Shown here piece after piece: positions 1 to 8,259 of a stretch of DNA of 64,000 nt. The stretch spans positions 17,704 to 81,703 of the forward strand of contig NZ_JFCB01000032.1 of the NCBI RefSeq assembly GCF_000725125.1, given 5' to 3'. This DNA comes from Streptomyces toyocaensis. Lineage in GTDB: Bacteria > Actinomycetota > Actinomycetes > Streptomycetales > Streptomycetaceae. Each line of letters starts with the position of its first letter. Positions within the stretch are counted from its first letter, which is position 1. Under the pieces are notes generated by a model. It searched no databases. It worked only from the letters and a program-made list of their open reading frames with translations, and had not been told where the DNA came from. The position numbers were made by a program, and so were the translations under genes.

Positions 1-928
1 TGGGAAGCCGGCCCGCGGACGCCATCCGCAGCAGGGTGGGAGTGGAGTGGGTGTCGACGAGTCCGGTGGTGATGGTGACGTTCTTGATCCACAGGTCCTC
101 GAGGTGGAGCGTGGCGGGAGCGCCGTGCACGCCGACGTTGGCGAGGTGCCCGCCGGGCCGCACGACACGGGCGCACAGCTCGAAGGTCTGCGGGACGCCC
201 ACCGCCTCGATGACCACGTCCGCGCCGAGGCCGCCCGTGAGGTCCTCGATCAGTTGCTCGGGGTCCTCGCTCGCGTCGGCGACGGCGTCGGCGCCGAACT
301 CCTTCGCCGCCTGCAGCCGCGAGGCGGCCAGGTCCACGGCGACGATGCGCTCGGGAGCGAACAGCCGGGCGGTGGCGATCGCGGCGAGCCCCACGGGGCC
401 CGCTCCGACCACGACGACGGTGTCACCGGGACGGACCCGCCCGTTGAGCACGCCCACCTCGTAACCGGTGGGGAAGATGTCGGCCAGCAGCACGGCGTCC
501 TCGTTGGCCACGGCGCCGGGCAGGGGGTACACCGAGAGGTCGGCGAACGGGACACGGACGTACTCGGCCTGGGTGCCGTCGACGCGGTGACCGAGGATCC
601 AGCCCCCGCCGCCCCGGCACTGGCCGTACATACCCTCGCGGCAGTAGCGGCAGCGCCCGCAGGCGGTGATGCAGGAGACCAGCACCCGGTCGCCGGGGCG
701 TACGGTGCGGACGTCGGCGCCGGTCTCGACGATCTCTCCGACGGCCTCGTGACCGAGGACGGTTCCGGGCCGGACCTCGGGCACGTCGCCCTTGAGGATG
801 TGCAGGTCCGTACCGCAGATGGTGACGGCGTCGACGCGCACGATGGCGTCGCCGGGTTCCTGGACGGACGGGTCGGGGACCTCTTCCCAGGCGGACTGCC
901 CGGGGCCGTGGAAGACGTAACCCTTCAT
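1..928 (-). CDS. zinc-dependent alcohol dehydrogenase (3' end cut by window)
   Basis: About 309 residues are present; the C-terminus lies outside the window. This is a medium-chain dehydrogenase/reductase that would oxidise an alcohol with NAD(P). The N-terminal GroES-like part carries the catalytic-zinc motif ICGTDLH and GHEAVGEI, then the four-cysteine structural-zinc loop (CITACGRCRYCREGMYGQC). The Rossmann part follows with VVGAGPVGLAAI. The ATG at 926-928 gives the family-typical start MKGYVFHGPGQ and has AGGAG-like bases just upstream. It reads the same way as the LysR gene behind it, 294 bases away. The substrate is unknown; family assignment is firm. Confidence 0.9.
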   Translation of the reverse strand, partial: MKGYVFHGPGQSAWEEVPDPSVQEPGDAIVRVDAVTICGTDLHILKGDVPEVRPGTVLGHEAVGEIVETGADVRTVRPGDRVLVSCITACGRCRYCREGMYGQCRGGGGWILGHRVDGTQAEYVRVPFADLSVYPLPGAVANEDAVLLADIFPTGYEVGVLNGRVRPGDTVVVVGAGPVGLAAIATARLFAPERIVAVDLAASRLQAAKEFGADAVADASEDPEQLIEDLTGGLGADVVIEAVGVPQTFELCARVVRPGGHLANVGVHGAPATLHLEDLWIKNVTITTGLVDTHSTPTLLRMASAGRLP

Positions 929-1125
929 GCCTCTCCTCACCCTTCTCGCTCTGCGGGCCGGGGCACCGGGCGCGCCCTGCCCGCCTGCGTCGGCGGGCCC
1001 TCCGGACAGGTGCCGGGACCCCGCCCTGCACTTCCAGTCTGGGCGCAGGACGGCGGATCCGCTCGGGCCGGACGGTCCCGCCCGGGGCCGGGGAGACCGC
1101 CGGCGCCGCAGCGCCGGTCGGTCGC

Positions 1126-1199
1126 GGGCGGACGGACGGGCGGGCGGACGGGCGGGCGGACGGGCGGACGGGCGGACGGGCGGACGGGCGGACGGGCCG
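1126..1199. repeat. tandem 8-bp repeat tract (unit CGGACGGG)
   Basis: Five uninterrupted copies of CGGACGGG lie at 1157-1196, preceded by further CGGACGGG and CGGG pieces back to about 1126. The tract sits between the end of the LysR gene and the start of the alcohol dehydrogenase gene, about 200-270 bases upstream of the latter's start codon. It has no coding sense that I recognise. It looks like a slippage-prone microsatellite, not a CRISPR array: there are no spacers. Confidence 0.85.
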
Positions 1200-1222
1200 G
1201 GTGTATCGGTCCGCAGCGTCGT

Positions 1223-2131
1223 TCACACGGCTGACCGGCGGTGGGCCGGCTGGGACGCCTCCCCCAGCGCCCGGAGCAACGTGCTCAGGGCCGACTGTGC
1301 CGAGGCGTTCTCCCGTACGGCCGCGTAGATCGTCCTGACCGGCTCCGGACGCCGCACCTCCCGCAGGACGACGCCGGGGCGGTCGGCCGCTCCGAGGCGG
1401 GGAATGAGCGCGACTCCGAGGCCGGCCGCGACGAACCCCTGTGCCGTGGCGTAATCCTCGCTCTTCGCCACGAAGTCCGGGCTGAACCCGGCCGCGGCAC
1501 ACGCGTGGAGCATCAGGTCCCGGCAGGGCCCCGGCGGTTCGCTGCAGACCCACGGCTCGCACGCGAGGTCGGCGAGATCGAAGGCGCGCCGCCCCGCGCG
1601 TGCGTGCCCGGCGGGCAGCGCGACCAGGTACTCGTCGTCGAGCAGGTGCACCATACGAAGGCCCTGTCGGCTGTAGTCGCGTGGTCCGACCACGATCGCC
1701 AAGTCGGCGTCGCCTCGTTGGACTTCCCGTAGGGGATCTTCGGGTTCGATCAGTCTGAGATCGATCCGCACACCCGGATGCTCCTCGCGGAGCCGGGCCA
1801 GTGCGGGGGCGACCAGCATGGGACCGACAGAGGCGAAGTACCGGACGGCCAGTCGGCCCGTCCGCCCGGCTCGCAGGTCGGCCAGCGCCGACTCCGCCTC
1901 GGCGATGTCCTGGCTGATGATCGCGGCGTGCCGCGTGAGCAGCCGGCCGGCCTCCGTCGGCCGAACGCCGCGCCCCACCCGTTCGAGGAGGGTCATGCCG
2001 ACTTCCTTCTCCAGCACCGCCACCTGCTGGCTCACCGCGGAGGGCGTGTACCCCAGGTGTGCCGCAGCCGCGGTCACGGATCCGCTGGTGACCACCGCGC
2101 GGAGCATCAGCATGCGCCTCACATCAAGCAT
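1223..2131 (-). CDS. LysR-family transcriptional regulator
   Basis: 302 residues, the usual length. The N-terminal winged helix-turn-helix (residues 1-60: RRMLMLRAVVTSGSVTAAAA, then YTPSAVSQQVAVLEKE) is followed by the ligand-binding domain (about 90-295). A longer frame runs to 2314, but MLDVRRM at 2129-2131 is the family-like start and the upstream residues are not LysR-like. It is divergent from the EamA exporter at 2229. The roughly 97-base gap between the starts should hold both promoters and a LysR operator, so it probably controls that exporter and itself. The inducer is unknown. Confidence 0.9.
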   Translation of the reverse strand: MLDVRRMLMLRAVVTSGSVTAAAAHLGYTPSAVSQQVAVLEKEVGMTLLERVGRGVRPTEAGRLLTRHAAIISQDIAEAESALADLRAGRTGRLAVRYFASVGPMLVAPALARLREEHPGVRIDLRLIEPEDPLREVQRGDADLAIVVGPRDYSRQGLRMVHLLDDEYLVALPAGHARAGRRAFDLADLACEPWVCSEPPGPCRDLMLHACAAAGFSPDFVAKSEDYATAQGFVAAGLGVALIPRLGAADRPGVVLREVRRPEPVRTIYAAVRENASAQSALSTLLRALGEASQPAHRRSAV

Positions 2132-2228
2132 GTAGCTCAACTTAACGCAAGTCGGCAAACATTTGATTGTGCTTATGTGCGGCACACGGCATCGTTCCCC
2201 TGGGACCAAGACCCGGGAGGAACCGAAG
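2132..2228. promoter_or_regulatory. divergent LysR/EamA promoter region
   Basis: This 97-base gap is AT-richer than its surroundings and includes the inverted repeat CAAA-CA-TTTG near 2157-2166. It must contain the promoters for the LysR regulator (leftward) and the EamA transporter (rightward). I infer an operator from the LysR arrangement; no exact binding site can be fixed by eye. Confidence 0.5.
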
Positions 2229-3194
2229 GTGAACAGCGCCGCGAACCGGACACGGGCCGTGGTCCGCATAGGCGTCCTGGCCCTGCTGTGGGGATCGACG
2301 TTCCTGTGGATCAAGCTGGCCCTGCACGCACTGTCGCCGGTTCAGGTCACCCTCGTCCGTTGCCTGCTGGGGGCAGCCACACTGCTGCTTCTGTGTCTGG
2401 CCACACGACAGCGTCTCCCCAGCGGCCGTGTCGTCTGGGGTCACGTCTTCGTGGCAGCGTTCTGGTGCAACGCGCTGCCCTTCGCGATGTTCAGTGTGGG
2501 TGAGCAGACCGTCGACTCCGGAGTCGCCGGCGTACTGAACGCGACGACCCCGCTGTGGTCCCTCCTGGCCGGGATCGTGATCGGCACGGAGCGCCGGCTT
2601 CACCCGGCGCGGCTGGGCGGACTGCTCCTCGGTTTCGGCGGTGTGACGCTGATCTTCGCTCCGTGGCAGGCGGCCGGCCAGGCCGGCTGGTCCGCCCTTG
2701 CCATCGTCGCCGCAGCGGCGAGCTACGCGGTCGGCTTCGCCTATATGGGACGCCATCTCGTCGGAAAGGGACACGCGACCCTCTCCCTCTCCACGGCTCA
2801 GCTCGTCGCCGCTACGGCGCTGACCGCCGTGAGCCTTCCGATGGGCGGCCTGGCACCGGTGCACCTGCACTGGTCCAGCCTGATCGCGGTGGTGGTCCTG
2901 GGTGTCTTCGCCACGGGAATCACCTTCCACCTCACCTATCGGATCATCGCCGACGAAGGCGCGACCAATGCCGCGACCGTCGGCTATCTGCTGCCCGTGG
3001 TCTCGGTGGGCCTGGGAGCAGCCGTGCTCGACGAACCCTTCAGCCTCCGGATCGCCGCAGGGATGGTCGTCGTTCTGGTCGGTGTGGGCATGACGCGGCG
3101 GAAGGCGGCTCGGCCCCCGTCGTCGCTTCGGCCCGCGCCTGCCCCACCGGACCGACGGATCGAACCCCGGGAAGAGAACAGGACAGCCACGTGA
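2229..3194 (+). CDS. EamA/RhaT-family membrane exporter
   Basis: 321 residues with about ten hydrophobic segments in two EamA repeats (roughly 12-140 and 155-295), for example RIGVLALLWGSTFLWIKLAL and ATVGYLLPVVSVGLGAAVLDEP. The DMT superfamily exports small metabolites or amino acids. The GTG at 2229 is chosen because a clear GGAGG lies at 2216-2220, eight bases ahead. The longer frame starting at 2163 would overlap the divergent promoter. Its stop overlaps the GTG of the decayed aminopeptidase (3191-3194), so the two were once translationally coupled. The substrate is unknown. Confidence 0.88.
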   Translation: MNSAANRTRAVVRIGVLALLWGSTFLWIKLALHALSPVQVTLVRCLLGAATLLLLCLATRQRLPSGRVVWGHVFVAAFWCNALPFAMFSVGEQTVDSGVAGVLNATTPLWSLLAGIVIGTERRLHPARLGGLLLGFGGVTLIFAPWQAAGQAGWSALAIVAAAASYAVGFAYMGRHLVGKGHATLSLSTAQLVAATALTAVSLPMGGLAPVHLHWSSLIAVVVLGVFATGITFHLTYRIIADEGATNAATVGYLLPVVSVGLGAAVLDEPFSLRIAAGMVVVLVGVGMTRRKAARPPSSLRPAPAPPDRRIEPREENRTAT

Positions 3195-3452
3195 CTTCGC
3201 TGTCGGTGACCACGTCCACCGCTGCGTCCCCGCGTGTGGGCTGCGTCGTGACCGGTGTCGCCAAGAGCCCCGAAGGGCCGGTCCTGCCCCCCGCGACGGG
3301 AGGCGCCCCGCCGGGCCGGCGCCGCTGCCGTGTTCGCCTCCGTGGCGGCCGCTTCCCGCCTCGACCTGCCGATCAATATCACCGGGTGGCTCCCCCTGGC
3401 CGAGAACATGCCGTCCGGGCCGGCCACACGGCCGGGAGACGTCGGCTCCTGA
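3191..3452 (+). pseudogene. leucyl aminopeptidase (M17, PepA-like) remnant with internal deletion
   Basis: Two pieces of one enzyme lie next to each other in different frames. From GTG 3191 the protein reads VTSLSVTTSTAAS and GVAKSPEGPVLPP, matching the N-terminal 35 or so residues of actinobacterial PepA. From about 3312, in another frame, it reads AAAVFASVAAASRL, INITGWLPLAENMPSG and RPGDV, matching PepA near residues 295-340, and then stops at 3450-3452. The roughly 260 residues between them, including most metal ligands, and the last 160 or so are missing. The GTG overlaps the stop of the EamA gene by four bases. It cannot make an active enzyme. Homology is from memory of the family. Confidence 0.78.
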
Positions 3453-3695
3453 ACCATTCGGTCACTGCTCGCAGGCCACGGTCCCGCCGAGGGGACCGTC
3501 GCCCGGCGCGTGCCGTGCTCCAGGTGACGGGACTGCACCACGGAATCCGCGACAGCGGCTGACGCTGTCGCTCGGCTCGTCCGCGGAGGACCCTCGCACG
3601 GCCGCCCCTTTCCACGCGGTGACCGCGCTCCGGGCCGAGCCGCCGTACCGCCCTTCGCCGTGATCCAGCCCTGCGGCTGTCGACCACGCCCGCGA
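3453..3695. other. non-coding stretch, no gene recognised
   Basis: This 243-base gap lies between the aminopeptidase remnant and the convergent end of the ABC exporter gene. Short reading frames here resemble no family I know. The sequence is probably decayed DNA continuing from the remnant. Confidence 0.5.
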
Positions 3696-5447
3696 TCACC
3701 GCACCTGGCGGCGCAGCACCCGGTTGAGCGCGCTGTCGGGGCGGGCGGTGAGCCGGTCCCAGGTGCCCTCCTCCGCGATGCGGCCGGATTCCAGTACGGC
3801 GATGCGGTCGGCGCGGCGGATGGTGGCCGGGCGGTGGGCGATGACGACCGTCGTACGTCCGGCGGTGCGCAGCGCGGCGGCGAGCTGGGCGTCCCCCGTG
3901 TTGTCCAGATGGGCCGTCGTCTCGTCCAGGACCAGCACCCTGGGCTCGGCCAGCAGCGCACGTGCGAGTGCGATCCGGGCGCGCTGGCCACCGGAGAGGG
4001 TGGCCCCGCGCTCGCCGACCGGGGTGTCGGGTGCGGCGAACCGGTCGATTCCGCACAGCCGGGCGACGGCGAGGAGCCGCGCGTCGTCCGCGTCGGGGGC
4101 GGCGAGACGCAGGTTCTCCGCGAGGGTGCCGTGGAAGAGGGGGGTGTCCTGGCCGACGACGGCGACGGCCCGGCGCAGGTCGGCGTCCGTGAGGTCGCGG
4201 AGGTCCACGGGGTCCCCTTCGGCCGGGAGCAGTTCGACGGTTCCGGCGGCCGGGTCCCAGAACCTCGCCAGCAGATGGGCGCAGGTGCTCTTGCCCGCGC
4301 CGGAGGCGCCGGTCAGGGCCAGCGTGCGCCCCGCGGGGACGGTCAGGTCCAGCCGCCTCAGCACGGGCCGGCCGCCGTGGTCGAAGTCCACGCCGTGCAG
4401 CCGCACGCCGAGGGGGCCGGGCGGCAGGGGGCGGGGTACGGCGGGCGGTGGTGCCTGGGCGGGGGCGGTCATGGCGGCGGCCACCCGGGCGGCCGCGGCC
4501 CGCAGCCCCATGGCCTGGCTCAGTGCCCGGGCGGATTCGGCGACCGGGCCGAGCACCGACAGGGCGAGTGCCATCGCCGCCGGTGCCCACGCCCCGTGCA
4601 GCCGCCCGGAGGTGACGGACTGGGCGGCGCCGGCCACCACGCCGAGAACCGCCGTCGCGAGCAGCGCGTCCCGGAGGGCGGCGGCCACGGCCTCCCGTCC
4701 CGCCTCGGCCCGCTGGGCCTCCCCCACTTCGCGGCCTCGCGCGGCCAGCCGGCCGCGCCGCTCGTCCAGCCGTCCGGAGGCGAGCAGTTCGGGCAGCCCG
4801 TCGACGGTCTCCACGGTGTCGGCCGACAGCCGCGCGACGGCGGCCCGGGTGCGGGCGCCGCGCTCCGCGCGCCCGCGGGCCTCGGCGAACGGGGCCGCGG
4901 CGAGCAGGACCGCGGCCGGGAGCACCGCCACCAGCAGCCAGGGTTCGGCACCGGCCAGGACCGTCGCGCCCGCCGTGAAGACCACGCCGGATGCGAGGAG
5001 CTGGGCGGTGGTGTGGGCGTAGAAGAACTCCAGCGCCTCCACGTCGGCGAGGGCGGTGGCGGCCAGGTCCCCGCTGCGCCGGCCGGCCACGCGGGCCGGC
5101 GCACTGCGGGCGAGCCCGTCGAAGACGCGCACGCGCAGGGCGGCGAGGACCCGGTAGGCGAGGTCGTGGGAGAGGTCCATCTCCCGCCAGGTCGTCAGGG
5201 CACGGACCACGACGAGGCCGGTCAGCGCGGCGACGGTGCCGGAGCCGGGGGCGCGGCCGTCGATGACGGCGGTGCCGACGGAGTGCGCGGCCAGGGTCAG
5301 CAGCGCGACCAGCGAGGCCTGTTCGAGGAGCGCGGCGGCGCAGGTGCGGACGATCATGGGACGGTGTCCGGCGAGGGCGGGCAGCAGGGCGCGCAGTGCG
5401 CCGCGCCCGGGTGCGGCCGAGGCGCCCGGGGCGGGGGTGCCTGTCAT
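3696..5447 (-). CDS. ABC exporter half-transporter, CydC-like (RiPP cluster)
   Basis: 583 residues: a six-helix membrane domain (about 20-310) and a nucleotide-binding domain (about 345-580). Walker A is GASGAGKST, the signature is LSGGQRARIALARALL, and Walker B is VLVLDETTAHLD. It is the last gene of the RiPP run, and its ATG overlaps the preceding transporter's stop (ATGA, 5444-5447). The pair resembles CydDC-type heterodimers. No cytochrome bd gene is nearby, so export of the RiPP or of a thiol is more likely than a role in cytochrome assembly. The family is firm; the substrate is inferred from context. Confidence 0.85.
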   Translation of the reverse strand: MTGTPAPGASAAPGRGALRALLPALAGHRPMIVRTCAAALLEQASLVALLTLAAHSVGTAVIDGRAPGSGTVAALTGLVVVRALTTWREMDLSHDLAYRVLAALRVRVFDGLARSAPARVAGRRSGDLAATALADVEALEFFYAHTTAQLLASGVVFTAGATVLAGAEPWLLVAVLPAAVLLAAAPFAEARGRAERGARTRAAVARLSADTVETVDGLPELLASGRLDERRGRLAARGREVGEAQRAEAGREAVAAALRDALLATAVLGVVAGAAQSVTSGRLHGAWAPAAMALALSVLGPVAESARALSQAMGLRAAAARVAAAMTAPAQAPPPAVPRPLPPGPLGVRLHGVDFDHGGRPVLRRLDLTVPAGRTLALTGASGAGKSTCAHLLARFWDPAAGTVELLPAEGDPVDLRDLTDADLRRAVAVVGQDTPLFHGTLAENLRLAAPDADDARLLAVARLCGIDRFAAPDTPVGERGATLSGGQRARIALARALLAEPRVLVLDETTAHLDNTGDAQLAAALRTAGRTTVVIAHRPATIRRADRIAVLESGRIAEEGTWDRLTARPDSALNRVLRRQVR

Positions 5448-7183
5448 GCGGCGAGTTCTCCTTCGGGGACGTGACCGGCCCGGACCAGGTCCGTGTAGAC
5501 GCCGCCGGCGGCCACGAGCGCGGTGTGGGTGCCGACGGCGTCCACGCGGCCGTCGTCCAGGACGACGATGCGGTCGGCGTCGCGCACGGCGGCGATGCGG
5601 TGGGCGACGACCAGGACCGTGCGGTCGCCGGCGGCGGCGAGGAGTTCACGGACGATGCCGGACTCCCGGCGTTCGTCGACGGCGCTGGTGGCCTCGTCGA
5701 GCACCAGCACCGGGGCGTCGGCGAGCAGGGCGCGGGCCAGGGCGAGCCGCTGGCGCTGGCCGCCGGAGAGGGTGGCGCCGCGCTCGCCCACGACGGTGGC
5801 GTAGCCGTCGGGCAGGGCGCTGATCTCGTCGTGGACGCCGGCCGCGCGGGCGGCCCGGGTCAGCTCGGCGTCCGTGGCGCCCGGTGCGGCCAGACGCAGG
5901 TTGCCGGCGACGGTGTCGTGGAAGAGGTGGGTGTGCTGGGAGACCACGGCGATGCCCCGGCGCAGCGAGTCCAGGGTGTGGTCGGCCACGTCCCGTCCGG
6001 CCACGGTGATCCGGCCGGCTCCCGGGTCGTGGTGGCGCAGCAGCAGCGCAAGGAGTGTCGACTTGCCGGCTCCGGAGGGGCCCACGAGCGCCGTGGTGCG
6101 CCCGGCCTCGGCGGTGAAGCTCACCCCGCGCAGCGCCGGCCGGGCGGCGCCCTCATAGGTGAACCCGACGTCCTCGAAGCGCAGTTCGGGCGGGGTGGAC
6201 CAACGGGCCGGGGCGGTTCCGGTGTCGGCGACGGCGGGCCGCGCGGTCCGCAGCGCGGCGAGTCCGTCCGCCGCGGAGGCGCCGAGGTACCCGGCGTGCC
6301 ACTCCCGGGACAGGTCGCGCACGGGCCGGAAGCACTCGGCGGCGAGCAGCAGCACCAGGTAGGTGCCCGTCGCCGAGGTGGATCCGGTGACGGCGGAGCC
6401 GCAGGCGAGCAGGGCGGCGGCCACGGTGCCGCCCTGGACGGCCAGATCGGTGAGTCCGGTGTCGACGAGCGACACGCGGAGTTTGGCGACGGTGGCCCGG
6501 TGCAGCAGCGCCGACCGTTCCTCCAGCCGCTGCCGGGTCCTGCCGACGGCGCCCGCGGCGCGCAGCGCGGGCATGCCCTGGAGCGCTTCGAGGTAGTCGG
6601 CGCCCAGCGCCTCGTAGGTGTCCCAGTGTTCCTTGCCCCGGCGGGCGAGGAGCCGGTCCCAGCCACGCGGGCCGGCGAGGGCGAGCAGCAGGGCGGGCAC
6701 CAGGCCGAGGAGGGCGAGCGGTTCGACGAGGGCGACGGCGGCGAGCAGCAGCGGCGGTACGGCGAGCGTGACCAGGAGCTGCGGCAGGTAGCGGGAGACG
6801 TACGCGTCGACGCCCTCCACCCCGTCCACGAGGGTGGTGCGTACGGCTCCGGCGCGCGCCGTCGTCAGGTGCGCGGGGCCGAGCCGCCCGAGGTGGGCGA
6901 GGAGTTCGTCGCGCAGCCGTACCCTGACCGCCGCTCCCGCGCGGACGGCGGTGCGCCGCTGCCGGTGGCCGAGCCACGCGCGTGCGGCGACCAGGGCGAG
7001 CACGGCTCCGAGCAGCGCCGGCAGCCGGTCCGTGACGCCCCGGGCGACATCGGCGAGCGTCACGGCGAGCAGGACGGCCTGGGCGAGGTGGGTGAAGGTG
7101 ACGGCGGCCTGCAGCAGGGTGGCCGCGAGCAGCGGGCGCCGGACGTGACGTGCCGCGCGGCGCAGTTCGGGATGGACGATCAC
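5444..7183 (-). CDS. ABC exporter half-transporter, CydD-like (RiPP cluster)
   Basis: 579 residues from GTG 7183. The membrane domain occupies about 15-305 (LLAATLLQAAVTFTHLAQA is the first helix) and the ATPase domain about 335-570. Walker A is GPSGAGKST, the signature is LSGGQRQRLALARALL, and Walker B is VLVLDEATSAVD. The GTG overlaps the nitroreductase stop (GTGA, 7180-7183) and its own stop overlaps the next ABC gene, so both half-transporters are translationally coupled. They probably form one heterodimeric exporter. The longer reading frame reaching 8314 is the wrong phase over the nitroreductase gene. Confidence 0.87.
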   Translation of the reverse strand: MIVHPELRRAARHVRRPLLAATLLQAAVTFTHLAQAVLLAVTLADVARGVTDRLPALLGAVLALVAARAWLGHRQRRTAVRAGAAVRVRLRDELLAHLGRLGPAHLTTARAGAVRTTLVDGVEGVDAYVSRYLPQLLVTLAVPPLLLAAVALVEPLALLGLVPALLLALAGPRGWDRLLARRGKEHWDTYEALGADYLEALQGMPALRAAGAVGRTRQRLEERSALLHRATVAKLRVSLVDTGLTDLAVQGGTVAAALLACGSAVTGSTSATGTYLVLLLAAECFRPVRDLSREWHAGYLGASAADGLAALRTARPAVADTGTAPARWSTPPELRFEDVGFTYEGAARPALRGVSFTAEAGRTTALVGPSGAGKSTLLALLLRHHDPGAGRITVAGRDVADHTLDSLRRGIAVVSQHTHLFHDTVAGNLRLAAPGATDAELTRAARAAGVHDEISALPDGYATVVGERGATLSGGQRQRLALARALLADAPVLVLDEATSAVDERRESGIVRELLAAAGDRTVLVVAHRIAAVRDADRIVVLDDGRVDAVGTHTALVAAGGVYTDLVRAGHVPEGELAA

Positions 7184-8259
7184 GGGGTCCTCTCCTCGGA
7201 GTGGTCGGTGCCGAGGGCCAGTCCGTGGACGACGAGGTCCCGGCCCGGCGGGGCGCCGAGCGCGGCGCCCAGGTCGGCCTCCTGCCAGGAACCGACGGGG
7301 CGGGCGGCCAGCCCCCGCCGCACGGCGGCCACATGGGTGAGCTGGACGGCGAGTCCGGCCCGCAGATGGGTACGGCGGATGTGCGGGGCGCCGGCCCGCA
7401 CCGGGCAGCCGTGGCCGAGCAGCACGGCGCCGGCCCGGGCGATCCAGGCCTGGCGGGCGGCCCAGACGGCGAGCGTGGGCCGGGCCTCCCCCGCCGCGAG
7501 CCGGCGCAGGGTGCCGTCGGGCGCCGCTTCGACGAGCCCGGGGCGGGGCGGGCCGACGGCCGCGCACCAGGCCAGTTCTCCCGCGCCGGCCTCGTGGGCC
7601 GTGGTGAGCAGCGCCCACAGGTCCTCCGGCGGCGGTGGGCCGAGCAGTGGGGGCGGGGCGCTGCGCCGGACCGGCATCTCGCGGCGCGGCGCGGGGCCCG
7701 TGGGAAGGGGGACCCGGACGGTGGCGAGGGGGGCCTCGGTGAGCCCGTCGAGGTGGAGTGCGGCCGGCCTCGCGCCCAGTGCCTCGGCGGCCAGCCGCAG
7801 GGCGCCGGCCGCGTGGCCGGTGTCGAGGAGGAGCAGCGGCGGGGCGCGGTGGCCGTAGTGGGAGCGCGTGCGCCGCTCGGTCACCGTCAGCTCCACGGTC
7901 ACGCCCGGTGGTGTGCCGTCGGGTGCCGGGCCGAGGGGGTGGACGCGGTGGCGCAGGGGGTCGTGGCCGTAGCGTCCGGGCGGCAGCGGGCAGCCCTCGC
8001 CCACCACGAGCACGGCGTCGACCGGGTGCAGGGCGCCCGCGGAGGCGGCGGGCCGCAGCCGTCCCGAGGGGTCGGAGGCGGTCAGGGACAGGCGCAGCAG
8101 GCGGTCCAGGTCGAGTTCGCCGGGGCGGGCGGCCGGCACGGGGTGCGGCGGTCCGGGCCAGTTCGGCACGGGAGGTCCGGCGGGTGTGCCGCGGCCGGGT
8201 TCCTCGGCGGAACGGGCGCGGGTGAGGGCGGTGACGAGATCCACGGGGCGGTGCCTCAC
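7180..8259 (-). CDS. SagB/McbC-like nitroreductase-fold dehydrogenase (RiPP cluster)
   Basis: 359 residues, FMN-dependent by family. The conserved SagB stretch RLRPAASAGALHP (about residues 55-70) is followed by PLPPGRYGHDPLRHRVHPLG. A second, more diverged half ends near IRRTHLRAGLAVQLTHVAAV. SagB-type enzymes oxidise YcaO-made azolines to azoles in thiazole/oxazole-modified peptides. I chose GTG 8259 because it overlaps the YcaO stop as GTGA, the rule throughout this operon; GTG 8244 is an alternative. The precursor has no Cys and few Ser/Thr, so the substrate bond here is uncertain. Confidence 0.75.
   Translation of the reverse strand: MRHRPVDLVTALTRARSAEEPGRGTPAGPPVPNWPGPPHPVPAARPGELDLDRLLRLSLTASDPSGRLRPAASAGALHPVDAVLVVGEGCPLPPGRYGHDPLRHRVHPLGPAPDGTPPGVTVELTVTERRTRSHYGHRAPPLLLLDTGHAAGALRLAAEALGARPAALHLDGLTEAPLATVRVPLPTGPAPRREMPVRRSAPPPLLGPPPPEDLWALLTTAHEAGAGELAWCAAVGPPRPGLVEAAPDGTLRRLAAGEARPTLAVWAARQAWIARAGAVLLGHGCPVRAGAPHIRRTHLRAGLAVQLTHVAAVRRGLAARPVGSWQEADLGAALGAPPGRDLVVHGLALGTDHSEERTP

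Noticed and set aside
1126..1199. CRISPR-like array
   Set aside because: Units are 8 bp and directly abutting, with no spacers and no cas genes.
47..1234. Long plus-strand reading frame of 395 residues
   Set aside because: It lies over the minus-strand alcohol dehydrogenase and the repeat tract, with composition typical of a GC-rich shadow frame.
3696..7183. Calling the two ABC genes true cydC and cydD
   Set aside because: No cytochrome bd genes are present and both genes overlap the RiPP enzymes, so only CydDC-like can be supported.
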